Shown in pieces: positions 6,702 through 15,005 of a stretch of DNA of 64,000 nt. Source of the stretch: Demequina gelatinilytica (GTDB taxonomy: Bacteria > Actinomycetota > Actinomycetes > Actinomycetales > Demequinaceae). The number at the start of each line of letters is the position of its first letter. Positions within the stretch are counted from its first letter, which is position 1. The DNA lies in assembly GCF_000971115.1 (NCBI RefSeq), contig NZ_BBLV01000018.1, positions 1 to 64,000 of the forward strand, read 5' to 3'. The position numbers were made by a program, and so were the translations under genes. The notes beneath the pieces were generated by a model that saw nothing but the letters and a program-made list of their open reading frames with translations, was not told the DNA's origin and made no database searches.

Positions 6702-8726
6702 TCACGCGCGTGCCTGGGCCGGCAGACCGTTGGCACGGATCAGCATCTCCTCGACCACATCGGCCGGTCCCGGGCGCCCCACGTGATAGCCCTGCGCGAC
6801 CACATCCCCGAACCCGCGCAACGCCTCGATGGTGAGCTCGTCCTCGACCCCCTCGGCGACCACGCGGAGCCCCAGCTCGAGGGCGAGCGCGATGGTCGAG
6901 CGCACGATGATCATGTCGTGCCCCTCGGCGCGGATGTTGCTCACGAACAGCCGGTCGATCTTGAGCTCGTCGACCTCGAGGCGGCGCAGGTAGCTGAGGG
7001 AGGCGTTGCCCGTCCCGTAGTCGTCGATGGCGATGGTGACGCCGAGCGCGCGCAGCCCTCGGATGACCAGGTTCGCGCGGGCCGGATCGGAGAGGATGGC
7101 CGTCTCCGTCACCTCGAGCACCAGCGACGATGCGGGCACGCCATGGCGCTGGAGGGCGAGCGCGATCTGCTGCGGCGCGGCCAGGTCCGACAGGTGCCGG
7201 GCCGAGAGGTTGACGGACATCCGCACGTCATGACCCTTGATGCGCCACTGCGCGAGCTGCGCGAGCGCGGTATCGAGCACCACGGTGGTGAGCCGGAAGA
7301 TCAGGCCCGAGTCCTCGGCGAGCGGGATGAACACATCGGGGCCGATGGGGCCGCGTACGGGGTGGTTCCATCGTGCGAGCGCCTCGACCGCGACCAGCCG
7401 CCGGCCGGCGATGTCGAGCTGCGGCTGGTAGACCACGTCGAGCGAGCGTGCGTCGATCGCGGCTCGCAGGTCGGCCAGCAGGCGCAGGCGCTCGACGGTG
7501 TTCGCGTCGTACTCGGGCGAGTAGACGCTGATCCGGTCGCGCTCGAGCTTGGCGTGGTAGAGCGCGATGTCGGCGTTCTTCATGAGCCCCGAGACGTCCT
7601 CGCCGTGCATGGGCGCCACGGCGATGCCGGCGCTCGCGCGCACCAGCAGCTCGAGATCGTCGATGCGGACGGGCTCCTCGAGCGAGGCGAGCATGCGCGC
7701 GGACAGCGCACGCGCGTCCTCGACGGTGCCGGCGATCACCACCGCGAACTCGTCGCCACCGAGGCGGTGGACAGGCGCGTCCTCGGGCACCGCGGAGGCG
7801 AGCCGCTGGGCGACCACGCACAGGATCTGATCGCCGACGGGGTGGCCGAGCGTGTCGTTGAAGACCTTGAACAGGTCGAGGTCGAGCAGGATCAGGCCCG
7901 GCCCCTGGCCCGCATGCCGCGGTCCGTCGGCCAGCGCCTCCTCGAGCGTCTGGTTGAGCCGGGTGCGGTTGCGCAGGCCCGTGAGCGGGTCATGCGCCGC
8001 CTCATGCGCGTGCCGCGCCCCCGCCGACGCGAAGCGCCGCGCCGCGATGGCGGGCGGGACCAGCAGCGCGAGGACGCCGATGCCGTGCGGGGCGATGTCC
8101 GCGGCGATGCAGCCGAGGGCCATCAGCACGGCGTGGGTCGCGATGAACTCGCCGGCGTCGGTGCGCAGGGGCGCACGCACCTCCTGGCCGGTGGCGAGCG
8201 CGATCGCGAGGCCGACGATCACCCAGTTGAGCACGATCATGATGAGCCCTGCGAGCATGAGCGCGCCCATCCGGATCGCGTGCGCGCCGGCGCTCCTCTC
8301 CCCCGCGAGGTCGCCCGCGAGGCCCTGGTAGACCGCGCTCGCGATGAGCACGCACACCGCGTACTGCGCGGCGTTGAAGAGGATCTTGTACAACGGTCGG
8401 CGGGTCCGCACGTCGTCGATGACGGTGCTGAGCACCTGGACCGTCACGGCGATCACGGGGCCGCTCACCGCGAGCACCGCCAGCACGGCGGGCGTCGCGA
8501 GCGAGAGCTTGCGCGTCTCCTCGCCGTTGCGCACGATCACGATCGGGCGGATCTCGCCCACGATCGCGAACACCGCGAGGAAGACGATCGAGGTGATCCT
8601 GGTGCCGTTGAGCTCCGGCGGGACCTCGCGCGTCAGCGCGGTCGCGATGGTGCCGGCGAACCCGAGCACCGTGATCGCAGCGATGTACAGCGCCAGCAAC
8701 CGGGGTCGCGGCTGACGTGTGCTCAT
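6702..8726 (-). CDS. membrane-bound GGDEF-EAL c-di-GMP enzyme (paralogue)
   Basis: The protein has 674 residues and the same plan as the neighbouring protein at 4307-6391: seven or so N-terminal helices, a GGDEF domain with LGGDEFAVVI, and an EAL domain with VEALARWNHP, LEVTETAIL, DDYGTGNASLSYL, ELKIDR and AQGYHVGRP. The RxxD inhibition site before GGDEF is missing here too (PEDA). Shine-Dalgarno GGAGGG precedes the ATG. A 215-bp gap separates it from the small-peptide operon, so it is probably its own transcription unit. High similarity of the two suggests a local duplication, with the sensor helices free to diverge. Confidence 0.9.
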   Translation of the reverse strand: MSTRQPRPRLLALYIAAITVLGFAGTIATALTREVPPELNGTRITSIVFLAVFAIVGEIRPIVIVRNGEETRKLSLATPAVLAVLAVSGPVIAVTVQVLSTVIDDVRTRRPLYKILFNAAQYAVCVLIASAVYQGLAGDLAGERSAGAHAIRMGALMLAGLIMIVLNWVIVGLAIALATGQEVRAPLRTDAGEFIATHAVLMALGCIAADIAPHGIGVLALLVPPAIAARRFASAGARHAHEAAHDPLTGLRNRTRLNQTLEEALADGPRHAGQGPGLILLDLDLFKVFNDTLGHPVGDQILCVVAQRLASAVPEDAPVHRLGGDEFAVVIAGTVEDARALSARMLASLEEPVRIDDLELLVRASAGIAVAPMHGEDVSGLMKNADIALYHAKLERDRISVYSPEYDANTVERLRLLADLRAAIDARSLDVVYQPQLDIAGRRLVAVEALARWNHPVRGPIGPDVFIPLAEDSGLIFRLTTVVLDTALAQLAQWRIKGHDVRMSVNLSARHLSDLAAPQQIALALQRHGVPASSLVLEVTETAILSDPARANLVIRGLRALGVTIAIDDYGTGNASLSYLRRLEVDELKIDRLFVSNIRAEGHDMIIVRSTIALALELGLRVVAEGVEDELTIEALRGFGDVVAQGYHVGRPGPADVVEEMLIRANGLPAQARA

Positions 8727-8875
8727 CGTCCCTCCGGGTCCGTCATCGTGAGGCGGCCGGACCGCTGTGCGGCCCTCGGTGCGCGAGCGTCCCAGGTGGA
8801 GGCCCTCCGACCGCCTTATCGGCAGCGTGCGGCGGTCGGTGAGGATTCCGAGGCGGATGATCCGGACAAGCCGGC

Positions 8876-9415
8876 TCAGGAGCAGGAGTCGACCAGGCCC
8901 TCGGTCGCCGCGTAGGCGACGGACTGCTCACGGTCCGTGTCGAGCGTGATGCACCAGTCGGCCGCGGAGGAGCCGGTGTAGGTCACCGCGGTCACGTCGG
9001 GCGAGGTCCGGTCGACGGCCACGCCGTCGACCCGGTAGGAGTCGTCGGCGAGCTCGACCGTCACCGCGGCGGCCGTCGGGTCCTCGACGAAGCGCGCGAC
9101 CACGGCGTTGCCCACGGTGATGGCGTCGACCTGGGCGTGCGCGACCGCCGCGGCATCCGACCCCTCGGTGCCGGTGTGGATCAGCCAGCCCGCGAGCCAC
9201 AGGAGCGAGCCGACCACCCCGAGCACCAGGCCCGCGAGCGGCCAGGACCGGCGGCTCGCCGCGCCCGTGCTCCAGCGCCGCAGCCCGATCGCACCGAGCC
9301 CGATCGCCACAGGTCCGAGCCCCAGGCAGCCGGTCACGAAGGCCGCGACACCGATCCCGTCGCCCCGTGCGACAGGCGCGCCGTCCTCGACCTCGCGCTC
9401 GATCGTGTCGACCAT
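8876..9415 (-). CDS. DUF4190-like membrane protein with secreted C-terminal domain
   Basis: The protein has 179 residues: a short acidic N-terminus, two hydrophobic helices around residues 22-45 and 56-80 (GVAAFVTGCLGLGPVAIGLG and PLAGLVLGVVGSLLWLAGW), then a ~95-residue outer domain ending in WCITLDTDREQS and SCS, with two cysteines that may form a disulfide. This is the common DUF4190-plus-extracellular-domain layout of actinobacterial proteins with unknown function. The ATG at 9415 has a GAGG 5 nt upstream; a longer start at 9439 is also possible because GAGACT stands 7 nt before it. Confidence 0.7.
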   Translation of the reverse strand: MVDTIEREVEDGAPVARGDGIGVAAFVTGCLGLGPVAIGLGAIGLRRWSTGAASRRSWPLAGLVLGVVGSLLWLAGWLIHTGTEGSDAAAVAHAQVDAITVGNAVVARFVEDPTAAAVTVELADDSYRVDGVAVDRTSPDVTAVTYTGSSAADWCITLDTDREQSVAYAATEGLVDSCS

Positions 9416-9496
9416 CCCGTCCTCGCTCTCGCCTCGCATCCGGCACAGTCTCGCACGGCGGCGCGGGGCGACGATGCGCGGGCGCGGAGGACGGCG

Positions 9497-9529
9497 AAGG
9501 CCCCCCGGAATTCGGGTCCGGGGGGCCTT
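9497..9529. terminator. strong orphan hairpin
   Basis: A perfect 12-bp stem aaggccccccgg / ccggggggcctt with a 9-nt loop. It looks like a terminator, but no gene is seen ending here on either strand: the nearest gene to the left starts at 9415 or 9439 and the one to the right starts at 10028. Confidence 0.55.
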
Positions 9530-10014
9530 GCCTGAAGCACGAGAGACCACGGCAGGGGGGCACCCGCATCGCGGCGACGACCTCTCGGCCGACTCCCCGG
9601 GCCCGTCTGCCCTGTGCCGTCACCCACAGGTCGCGCAGCCGCGTCGAGGCTGCGGACATGGACCGCCGTTGTCCGAGGAGTCCGATCAGGATCTCGTGCG
9701 CCTCACCCTCGCCCCCGCCGCACGCCGTCGCCGTCGTCCGGTGGGTCCGACGGCCTCGGGGAGCGCTCTCACGTCCCCCGTCGGCGCGCGTCGCACCTTC
9801 TCGCTAACGGCGTTTCTACTCGCGTCGGGCGGGCACTGCAAGGGGTACCGGACAGGCTTCTCCTGTCCACCGCGCGCCCACATGTTCATCCACATGAATC
9901 GTGCGGAGACTCGGGGTTTTACCCACACCTGTGGATGAAATCTGTGGAAACGACGTGATGCCTGCATCATGCGAACCTCGCGCCGAACCCTGGCGGGGAG
10001 GGCCGACCCACCCG
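9530..10014. other. gene-free stretch, about 0.5 kb
   Basis: No convincing coding frame or known RNA family is seen. It holds a perfect 7-bp hairpin (ggacagg-cttct-cctgtcc, 9850-9868) and, next to it, a cluster of DnaA-box-like nonamers (9885-9951). Together with the orphan terminator-like hairpin at 9497-9529 it could encode a small RNA, but this cannot be shown from sequence alone. Confidence 0.4.
9885..9951. promoter_or_regulatory. cluster of four DnaA-box-like sites
   Basis: Against TTATCCACA: TCATCCACA at 9886-9894 (+, one mismatch), TTACCCACA at 9919-9927 (+, one mismatch), TGTGGATGA at 9930-9938 (minus, one mismatch) and TGTGGAAAC at 9943-9951 (minus, two mismatches). The first and third also form a perfect 10-bp inverted repeat. 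No dnaA, dnaN or rpmH lies in the window, so it is not called an origin. Confidence 0.45.
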
Positions 10015-10020
10015 TACGCT
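10015..10020 (+). promoter_or_regulatory. -10 box of the uridylyltransferase gene (leaderless)
   Basis: TACGCT, 7 nt before the ATG at 10028. Confidence 0.5.
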
Positions 10021-10027
10021 CGGGGGC

Positions 10028-11413
10028 ATGACGACCGCTCCTGGACTCATCGCCGCCCAGGCCAAGATGGCCGCTGCCGGGGTCGACCAGACCGCCATCG
10101 ACGTGTTCTCGCACTACTTCGGGGAGCTCGAGGCGGGCGCCACCGGGCTCATCCGCGAGGACACGATCGAGCCGCTGCTCGATCCACCGTTCCTCGAGGG
10201 CGTGGAGGTCTCCGACGCGCAGGCGCGCGACGCCCTCGCCAGGACCGCGATCATCCGGCTCAACGGCGGGCTGGGCACCTCGATGGGCATGGACAAGGCG
10301 AAGTCCCTGCTACCCGTGCGCGACGGGAGGTCCTTCCTGGACCTGATCGTCGCGCAGGTGCAGCAGGCACGCGCCGTTACCGGGGCATCGCTGCCGCTGG
10401 TGCTGATGAACAGCTTCCGGACGCAGGAGGACTCGCTCGAGGCCCTCGCGCCGTACGCGGACCTCGCCGTGGACGGCCTGCCCCTCGACTTCCTGCAGAA
10501 CGCCGAGCCCAAGCTGCTGGTCGACGGCCTCCTGCCGGTCGAGTGGCCCCAGGACCCGACGCTCGAGTGGTGCCCGCCGGGTCACGGCGACATCTACACG
10601 GCGCTCCTGGGCTCGGGGATCCTCAAGGCGCTGCTCGATGCGGGCTACCGTTACGCGTCCACAGGCAACTCGGACAACCTGGGCGCCGTCCCCAGCGCAC
10701 GCATCGCCGGCTGGTTCGCAGCCTCGGGCGCCCCGTACGCCGCCGAGCTGTGCCGCCGCACGGCTGCCGACCGCAAGGGCGGGCACCTTGCGATCCGCAA
10801 GGCCGACAGCCGTCTCATCCTGCGCGACACCGCGCAGACGGCCCCCGAGGAGATGCACTACTTCACGGACGAGCATCACCACCCGTTCTTCCACACGAAC
10901 AACCTGTGGTTCGACCTCGAGAAGCTGTATGCCGCGCTCACGGAGCGCGGTGCCGTGCTGGGGCTGCCCCTCATCCGCAACGTGAAGAACGTGGACCCCA
11001 CCGACCCGTCGAGCCCCGAGGTGTTCCAGATCGAGACGGCCATGGGTGCCGCGATCGAGGTATTCGAGGGCGCGACGTCCATCGTGGTGGGACGCGACCG
11101 GTTCCTCCCGGTCAAGACCACCAACGACCTGCTGCTGCTGCGCTCCGACGCGTACGACCTGGGCGAGGACGGCGGCCTGCGGCTGGCGCTGCCCGCGGCC
11201 CCGTTGGTCGACCTCGACTCGAAGCACTACAAGACCATGTCCGCGTTCGAGGCGCGCTTCCCGCAGGGCGCCCCGTCGCTGCGCGACGCGACGGCGCTGA
11301 CGGTGCGCGGCGACTGGACGTTCGGCGCAGGCGTCGTGTGCCGCGGCGAGGTCACGCTCGAGGACACCGGCAAGCCGGAGACCATCCCCGACGGGACGGT
11401 GCTCGAGGGCTGA
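10028..11413 (+). CDS. UTP--glucose-1-phosphate uridylyltransferase (UDPGP type)
   Basis: The protein has 461 residues. It makes UDP-glucose from UTP and glucose-1-phosphate. The nucleotide-binding loop RLNGGLGTSMGMDKAKSLLP (from about residue 78), the GHGDIY segment near residue 187 and NSDNLG are those of the eukaryote-like UDPGP family, not of the short bacterial GalU. A C-terminal beta-helix (GDWTFGAGVVCRGEVTLED) is also typical. It is transcribed alone and its stop is 9 nt from the convergent CtaG stop. UDP-glucose feeds polysaccharide, teichoic acid and glycogen routes, and could supply the surface glycan genes at 28-49 kb. Confidence 0.92.
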   Translation: MTTAPGLIAAQAKMAAAGVDQTAIDVFSHYFGELEAGATGLIREDTIEPLLDPPFLEGVEVSDAQARDALARTAIIRLNGGLGTSMGMDKAKSLLPVRDGRSFLDLIVAQVQQARAVTGASLPLVLMNSFRTQEDSLEALAPYADLAVDGLPLDFLQNAEPKLLVDGLLPVEWPQDPTLEWCPPGHGDIYTALLGSGILKALLDAGYRYASTGNSDNLGAVPSARIAGWFAASGAPYAAELCRRTAADRKGGHLAIRKADSRLILRDTAQTAPEEMHYFTDEHHHPFFHTNNLWFDLEKLYAALTERGAVLGLPLIRNVKNVDPTDPSSPEVFQIETAMGAAIEVFEGATSIVVGRDRFLPVKTTNDLLLLRSDAYDLGEDGGLRLALPAAPLVDLDSKHYKTMSAFEARFPQGAPSLRDATALTVRGDWTFGAGVVCRGEVTLEDTGKPETIPDGTVLEG

Positions 11414-11422
11414 GGCGCGCGC

Positions 11423-13273
11423 TCAGCGCTCCGTGCGCGCGTCCTCCTCGGCCGTCGCCGCGAGCATCGCGTTGTAGGCCTTCAGCTCGGCATCGTCGTC
11501 CCGGTCGGCCTTGCGGTCGCGCCTGCGGGTCTCCTTCGCATCGGCGCGCCTCCAGGCGACGATGATCCCGATCGCGAGCGCCACCACCGGCAGCTCGCCG
11601 ATCCCCCACGCGACGCCCCCGCCGTACTGCTGGTCGGTGATCGCGTCGGGGCCCCACGTGCGCCCCATGAGCCCGAAGTACGTCGGCGCGAGCAGCACGG
11701 TCGACATCATGATCGCGACGCCGAAGAAGGCGTGGAACGCCATCGTGGCGAACAGCAGCACGATGCGCAGCGGGTAGCCGGGCCGCGTGGGCCCGGGGTC
11801 GATCCCGACGAGCGCGTTGACGAACAGGTACCCCACGACCGTGAAGTGCAGCGTCATCCACAAGTGCCCCGCGTGGTTGCGCAGCGCGAGCTCGAACAGC
11901 GGCGAGTAGTAGAAGACGATGAGGAAGCCCGCGAAGGAGACGGCGGCCACGATCGGGTGGGCCCAGAAGCGCATCCAGCGCGACTCGACCACCGTGCGGA
12001 TCCACTCGCGCGGCCCCATCGATCCGTCGGCGCGCGGCGGGAGCGCTCGGAGAGCGAGCGTGATGGGGGCGCCGAACGTGAGCGGCACCGGCGCGACCAT
12101 CACCAGGAGCATGTGCTCGAGCATGTGCCCCGAGAAGGTGGTCATGCCGTAGACGGTGGGACCGCCCTGCGTGATCCAGACCATGAGCACGATGCCCGCC
12201 ATCCAGCTCGCGGTGCGGTGCCATGGCCACGCGTCCCCGCGGCGGCGCAGGCGCCTCACACCGATCGCGTAGACCACCGCGAGCGCCACGAGCACGAAGG
12301 CCGCGATGATCTCGAGCCGCCACAGCCCGACCCAGGTCGCGAGGGTGGGCGCGGGCGGGAGCTCGTAGCCGGTCAGCTGGTAGGCCGGGCTCGGCTCCTC
12401 GACGGGGACGATGGGGATGGGCGGCGCCGTGGACGCGAGCACCGCCGCGACCCCCATGACCGCGACGAGCGCGCCGACGTCGACCATCATGAGGCGCCAG
12501 AAGCGGGCCGCGACCTGCCTCTCGGACAGCCGCGGCAGCGCGATGCGGCGGTGCACCACCGCGAGGGTGATCGCGACCACCATGAGCCCGGTCTTGAGCA
12601 GCAGCAGGCGGCCGTACTGGGTGGTCCACAGCTCCGACGGCTCCGACAGCCGGATCCAGCCGTTCGCGAGACCCGAGACGACCACGGCCGCCGCGGCCCA
12701 GATCGCGATCCGCGATGCGCGCACCATCGCGTCCTTGGCGAGGGCGCCGAGCACGCCGCGGAGCGCGAGCATCACCCCGATCACGCCCGTCCAGACGGTC
12801 GCGCCGACCAGGTGGAGGAACATCGCGGAGGTCGCGAGGTGGTGGTCCGCGGCGCCCGCGGCGTGACCGGTCTGCGCGAGCCACGCGAGCGCCCATGCGA
12901 CGGGGACCAGGGACCAGGCGGCGAGCGCGGGCGTGCGCACCAGGGTGCACAGCACCGAGGCCACCAGGCCCGCGGCGAGGACCTGCAGGTAGGCCTGGAG
13001 CAGGTCGACGGACATCGAGTAGCTCCACCACTCCTCGACGAACCGCGACGCGTCGGGCAGGGTGCCGCGGATGCTCGCGTACGTGGCCATCGAGTGCGAG
13101 AACGCGCCGAGCACCCACCCGATCGATCCGAGCCTGGCGATCAGCGAGGCGCGCGCGACCGCGCGATGCCCCGCAGGCAGCACGCCCGCGATCACCAGCA
13201 GCGCGCCCGCGGTCGCGGCGATGGACAGGTCCCTCGCCGCGGCGCTGAGCGTCACGAGCGTCTCGACCGTCAT
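11423..13273 (-). CDS. CopD - cytochrome c oxidase assembly (CtaG) fusion membrane protein
   Basis: The protein has 616 residues and around 15 membrane helices. The N-terminal half (to about residue 290) resembles the CopD copper-resistance family; the C-terminal half resembles caa3-type CtaG, with histidine-bearing helices (FSGHMLEHMLLVMVAPVP and HLWMTLHFTVVGYLF) of the kind that deliver copper to cytochrome oxidase. This fused form is common in actinobacteria. The tail is highly charged (RRDRKADRDDDAELK) and cytoplasmic. TACGCT 7 nt before the ATG suggests a leaderless transcript. Exact roles of the two halves are not proven. Confidence 0.9.
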   Translation of the reverse strand: MTVETLVTLSAAARDLSIAATAGALLVIAGVLPAGHRAVARASLIARLGSIGWVLGAFSHSMATYASIRGTLPDASRFVEEWWSYSMSVDLLQAYLQVLAAGLVASVLCTLVRTPALAAWSLVPVAWALAWLAQTGHAAGAADHHLATSAMFLHLVGATVWTGVIGVMLALRGVLGALAKDAMVRASRIAIWAAAAVVVSGLANGWIRLSEPSELWTTQYGRLLLLKTGLMVVAITLAVVHRRIALPRLSERQVAARFWRLMMVDVGALVAVMGVAAVLASTAPPIPIVPVEEPSPAYQLTGYELPPAPTLATWVGLWRLEIIAAFVLVALAVVYAIGVRRLRRRGDAWPWHRTASWMAGIVLMVWITQGGPTVYGMTTFSGHMLEHMLLVMVAPVPLTFGAPITLALRALPPRADGSMGPREWIRTVVESRWMRFWAHPIVAAVSFAGFLIVFYYSPLFELALRNHAGHLWMTLHFTVVGYLFVNALVGIDPGPTRPGYPLRIVLLFATMAFHAFFGVAIMMSTVLLAPTYFGLMGRTWGPDAITDQQYGGGVAWGIGELPVVALAIGIIVAWRRADAKETRRRDRKADRDDDAELKAYNAMLAATAEEDARTER

Positions 13274-13280
13274 GCCGACC

Positions 13281-13286
13281 AGCGTA
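13281..13286 (-). promoter_or_regulatory. -10 box of the CopD-CtaG gene (leaderless)
   Basis: TACGCT on the minus strand, 7 nt before the ATG at 13273. Confidence 0.5.
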
Positions 13287-13321
13287 GAGCGCGGTGCCGC
13301 CGTGCCGGTCCGCGTCGGGGG

Positions 13322-13834
13322 CTACGCGCCGGTCGCCTCCCCCACGATGGCCGCGGCCTGCAGGACGAAGAAGACCACGTACGCGACCGCGCCGAGGAGG
13401 GTGAGGCAGCCCAGCGCGATGCCCACGGCGGCGGTCCGGCCGTTCGTGGCGAAGCGCCTCGCGGCGGCGTTCCAGCCGCGCACGCCGTAGTAGACCGATG
13501 CGAGGCCCGCGCCGACGTAGACCCACAGCACGCCGCCGGCGAAGAACATGATCACCGTCGCCAGCAGCGCGGCACCACCGACCCCGACGGAGATGTGCCC
13601 GTAGTAGTTGTGCTCCATGCTGATCCCGCGCCCGCGGACCTGGTCCTGAGCGCTCTCCTTGCGCACGGGCGGCTCGTAGGGCTCGTACGCCGGCTGCTCG
13701 TCCCACGCCGCCGCCGGCTGCGGCGCCCAGATCGCGGCCGGCGCGGGCTCCGCGACGTGCTCCGGCTCGGCCGTCGCCGGCAGGGACGCGAACGAGTCGT
13801 CCGGATCCGGATAGAACGTGTCCTCGTGCGGCAT
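13322..13834 (-). CDS. proline-rich membrane protein of unknown function
   Basis: The protein has 170 residues. The first ~75 residues are acidic and rich in P, A, E and Y (PAAAWDEQPAYEPYEPP), likely disordered and cytoplasmic; then come about three hydrophobic helices (from GHISVGVGGAALLATVIMFF to AYVVFFVLQAAAIVG) with a YYGVRGWNAAARRFATNGR loop that recalls DUF4190-type proteins. The ATG at 13834 has a GGGGGG Shine-Dalgarno 5 nt upstream; a GTG two codons earlier is less likely. Monocistronic. Function unknown. Confidence 0.72.
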   Translation of the reverse strand: MPHEDTFYPDPDDSFASLPATAEPEHVAEPAPAAIWAPQPAAAWDEQPAYEPYEPPVRKESAQDQVRGRGISMEHNYYGHISVGVGGAALLATVIMFFAGGVLWVYVGAGLASVYYGVRGWNAAARRFATNGRTAAVGIALGCLTLLGAVAYVVFFVLQAAAIVGEATGA

Positions 13835-13910
13835 CGGCACCCCCCGGTGATGGTGGCGCCAGACTAACGAGAACGACGCGCGTCCTCAAGGATTGTGCCA
13901 GGGACGATGC

Positions 13911-14933
13911 TCACGGCTCGGCGATCCACTCGCCGTGGTGGTGGGCGGACGCGACGGGGGCGACCTCGCGCGGGCGCAGGCCCAGGCGCACGTCCGAGCC
14001 GCCGTGCGCGGAGGGCTCGAAGGCGATGCGGGCGGTGGGCCGCAGCCGCGCGACCTGCGCCACGGCGTCGTCGAGCGCGTCCTGCTGCTCCGAGGTCAGC
14101 TGGTAGACGGCGATCGAGTGCCAGAGCACCAGCGGGCCCTCGGGGAGTGCCGCCGCGATGCCGAGGAGCGTCCGGGTCGCATCCCCCGCGACCATGGTCA
14201 CGGCCGTCTCGCGGTGGAGCGCGATCGCTGCGCGCAGCCGCGCGAGCCGCGCCCCCTGCTCGGGCCAGACGAGCGCCTCGAGCCACGCCGCCTGGTCCGG
14301 GTCCTCCACGTCGACGGGCGACAGGTCGAGCCCGGTGCGGGTCGCGAGCCGCGGGACCGCTCTCGGGAGCGGCAGCCCTCCCCGCAGCTCCGCCTCGACC
14401 GTCAGCGGACCCTCGCCCATGACGGCGTCGCCGTAGCGGTATGCGAGCCGGTCGAGCAGGAGGCACAGGCCGGCGGAGGCCCCGATGTCGATCGCGTGGA
14501 CGGGCCCCTCCCACCGCTCCGTCGCCGCCACGTGGGCGAGCGCGGGCATGAGCACCGCGCAGCGGCGGACCTCGTTGGTCTGGGTGCGGCGCGTGGCCGC
14601 GAGACGCGCGATGTCGTCACGCCGGCCCAGCACGAAGTCCCGGAAGGCCTCGTACGCCGCATCGTCCGGAGTGCGGGCGACACCGACGAGGCGGGGGTAC
14701 CACGCCGCGAGCGCCTCGTCCGGGGCGAGGAGCAGCTGCACCGCCGCGAAGAGGATGTTGAGCGGCGGTGCGGCACGGATGCCGGCGACCACCTCGACCA
14801 GCTCGGGGTCCTCCGCGATGCGCGTCGCGTACAGCGAGTACAGCGGCGAGTCGACCGCGTACGGGGCCCACGCGCGCACCGCCTCCGCGACCGCCTCGAG
14901 GTCCTCGGGGTCGTCTGCCAGCCAGGCGCTCAT
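13911..14933 (-). CDS. DUF2332 family protein (methyltransferase-like)
   Basis: The protein has 340 residues. Hallmarks of DUF2332 include SPLYSLYATRIAEDPELVEV near residue 30, the RTQTNEVRRCAVLMP segment near residue 120, VHAIDIGASAGLCLLLDRL (a glycine-rich SAM-binding-like loop near residue 150) and GPLVLWHSIAVYQL in the C-terminal part. The fold is that of a class I methyltransferase, but no substrate is known. The start has a clear AAGGAG Shine-Dalgarno. It is divergent from the winged-helix gene at 15006, with a 72-bp shared promoter region. Confidence 0.85.
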   Translation of the reverse strand: MSAWLADDPEDLEAVAEAVRAWAPYAVDSPLYSLYATRIAEDPELVEVVAGIRAAPPLNILFAAVQLLLAPDEALAAWYPRLVGVARTPDDAAYEAFRDFVLGRRDDIARLAATRRTQTNEVRRCAVLMPALAHVAATERWEGPVHAIDIGASAGLCLLLDRLAYRYGDAVMGEGPLTVEAELRGGLPLPRAVPRLATRTGLDLSPVDVEDPDQAAWLEALVWPEQGARLARLRAAIALHRETAVTMVAGDATRTLLGIAAALPEGPLVLWHSIAVYQLTSEQQDALDDAVAQVARLRPTARIAFEPSAHGGSDVRLGLRPREVAPVASAHHHGEWIAEP

Positions 14934-14993
14934 GGGGACTCCTTGCAAGTTACTTTGCCAAACCTTGATGAATGGCGAGCGTAGCGCACGCAC

Positions 14994-14999
14994 TACCGT
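14994..14999 (+). promoter_or_regulatory. -10 box of the winged-helix gene (leaderless)
   Basis: TACCGT, 6 nt before the ATG at 15006. Confidence 0.5.
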
Positions 15000-15005
15000 G
15001 GCGGC

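Noticed and set aside
6783-8915. A 710-codon open frame opposite the second GGDEF-EAL gene
   Set aside because: Same low-complexity antisense pattern; no recognisable domain.
9885-9951. Calling this the replication origin
   Set aside because: No dnaA, dnaN, recF, gyrB or rpmH nearby and no AT-rich unwinding element; reported only as a DnaA-box-like cluster.
9686-10114. A 142-codon minus-strand frame in the gene-free stretch
   Set aside because: Overlaps the uridylyltransferase start, arginine-rich, no motifs or ribosome-binding site.
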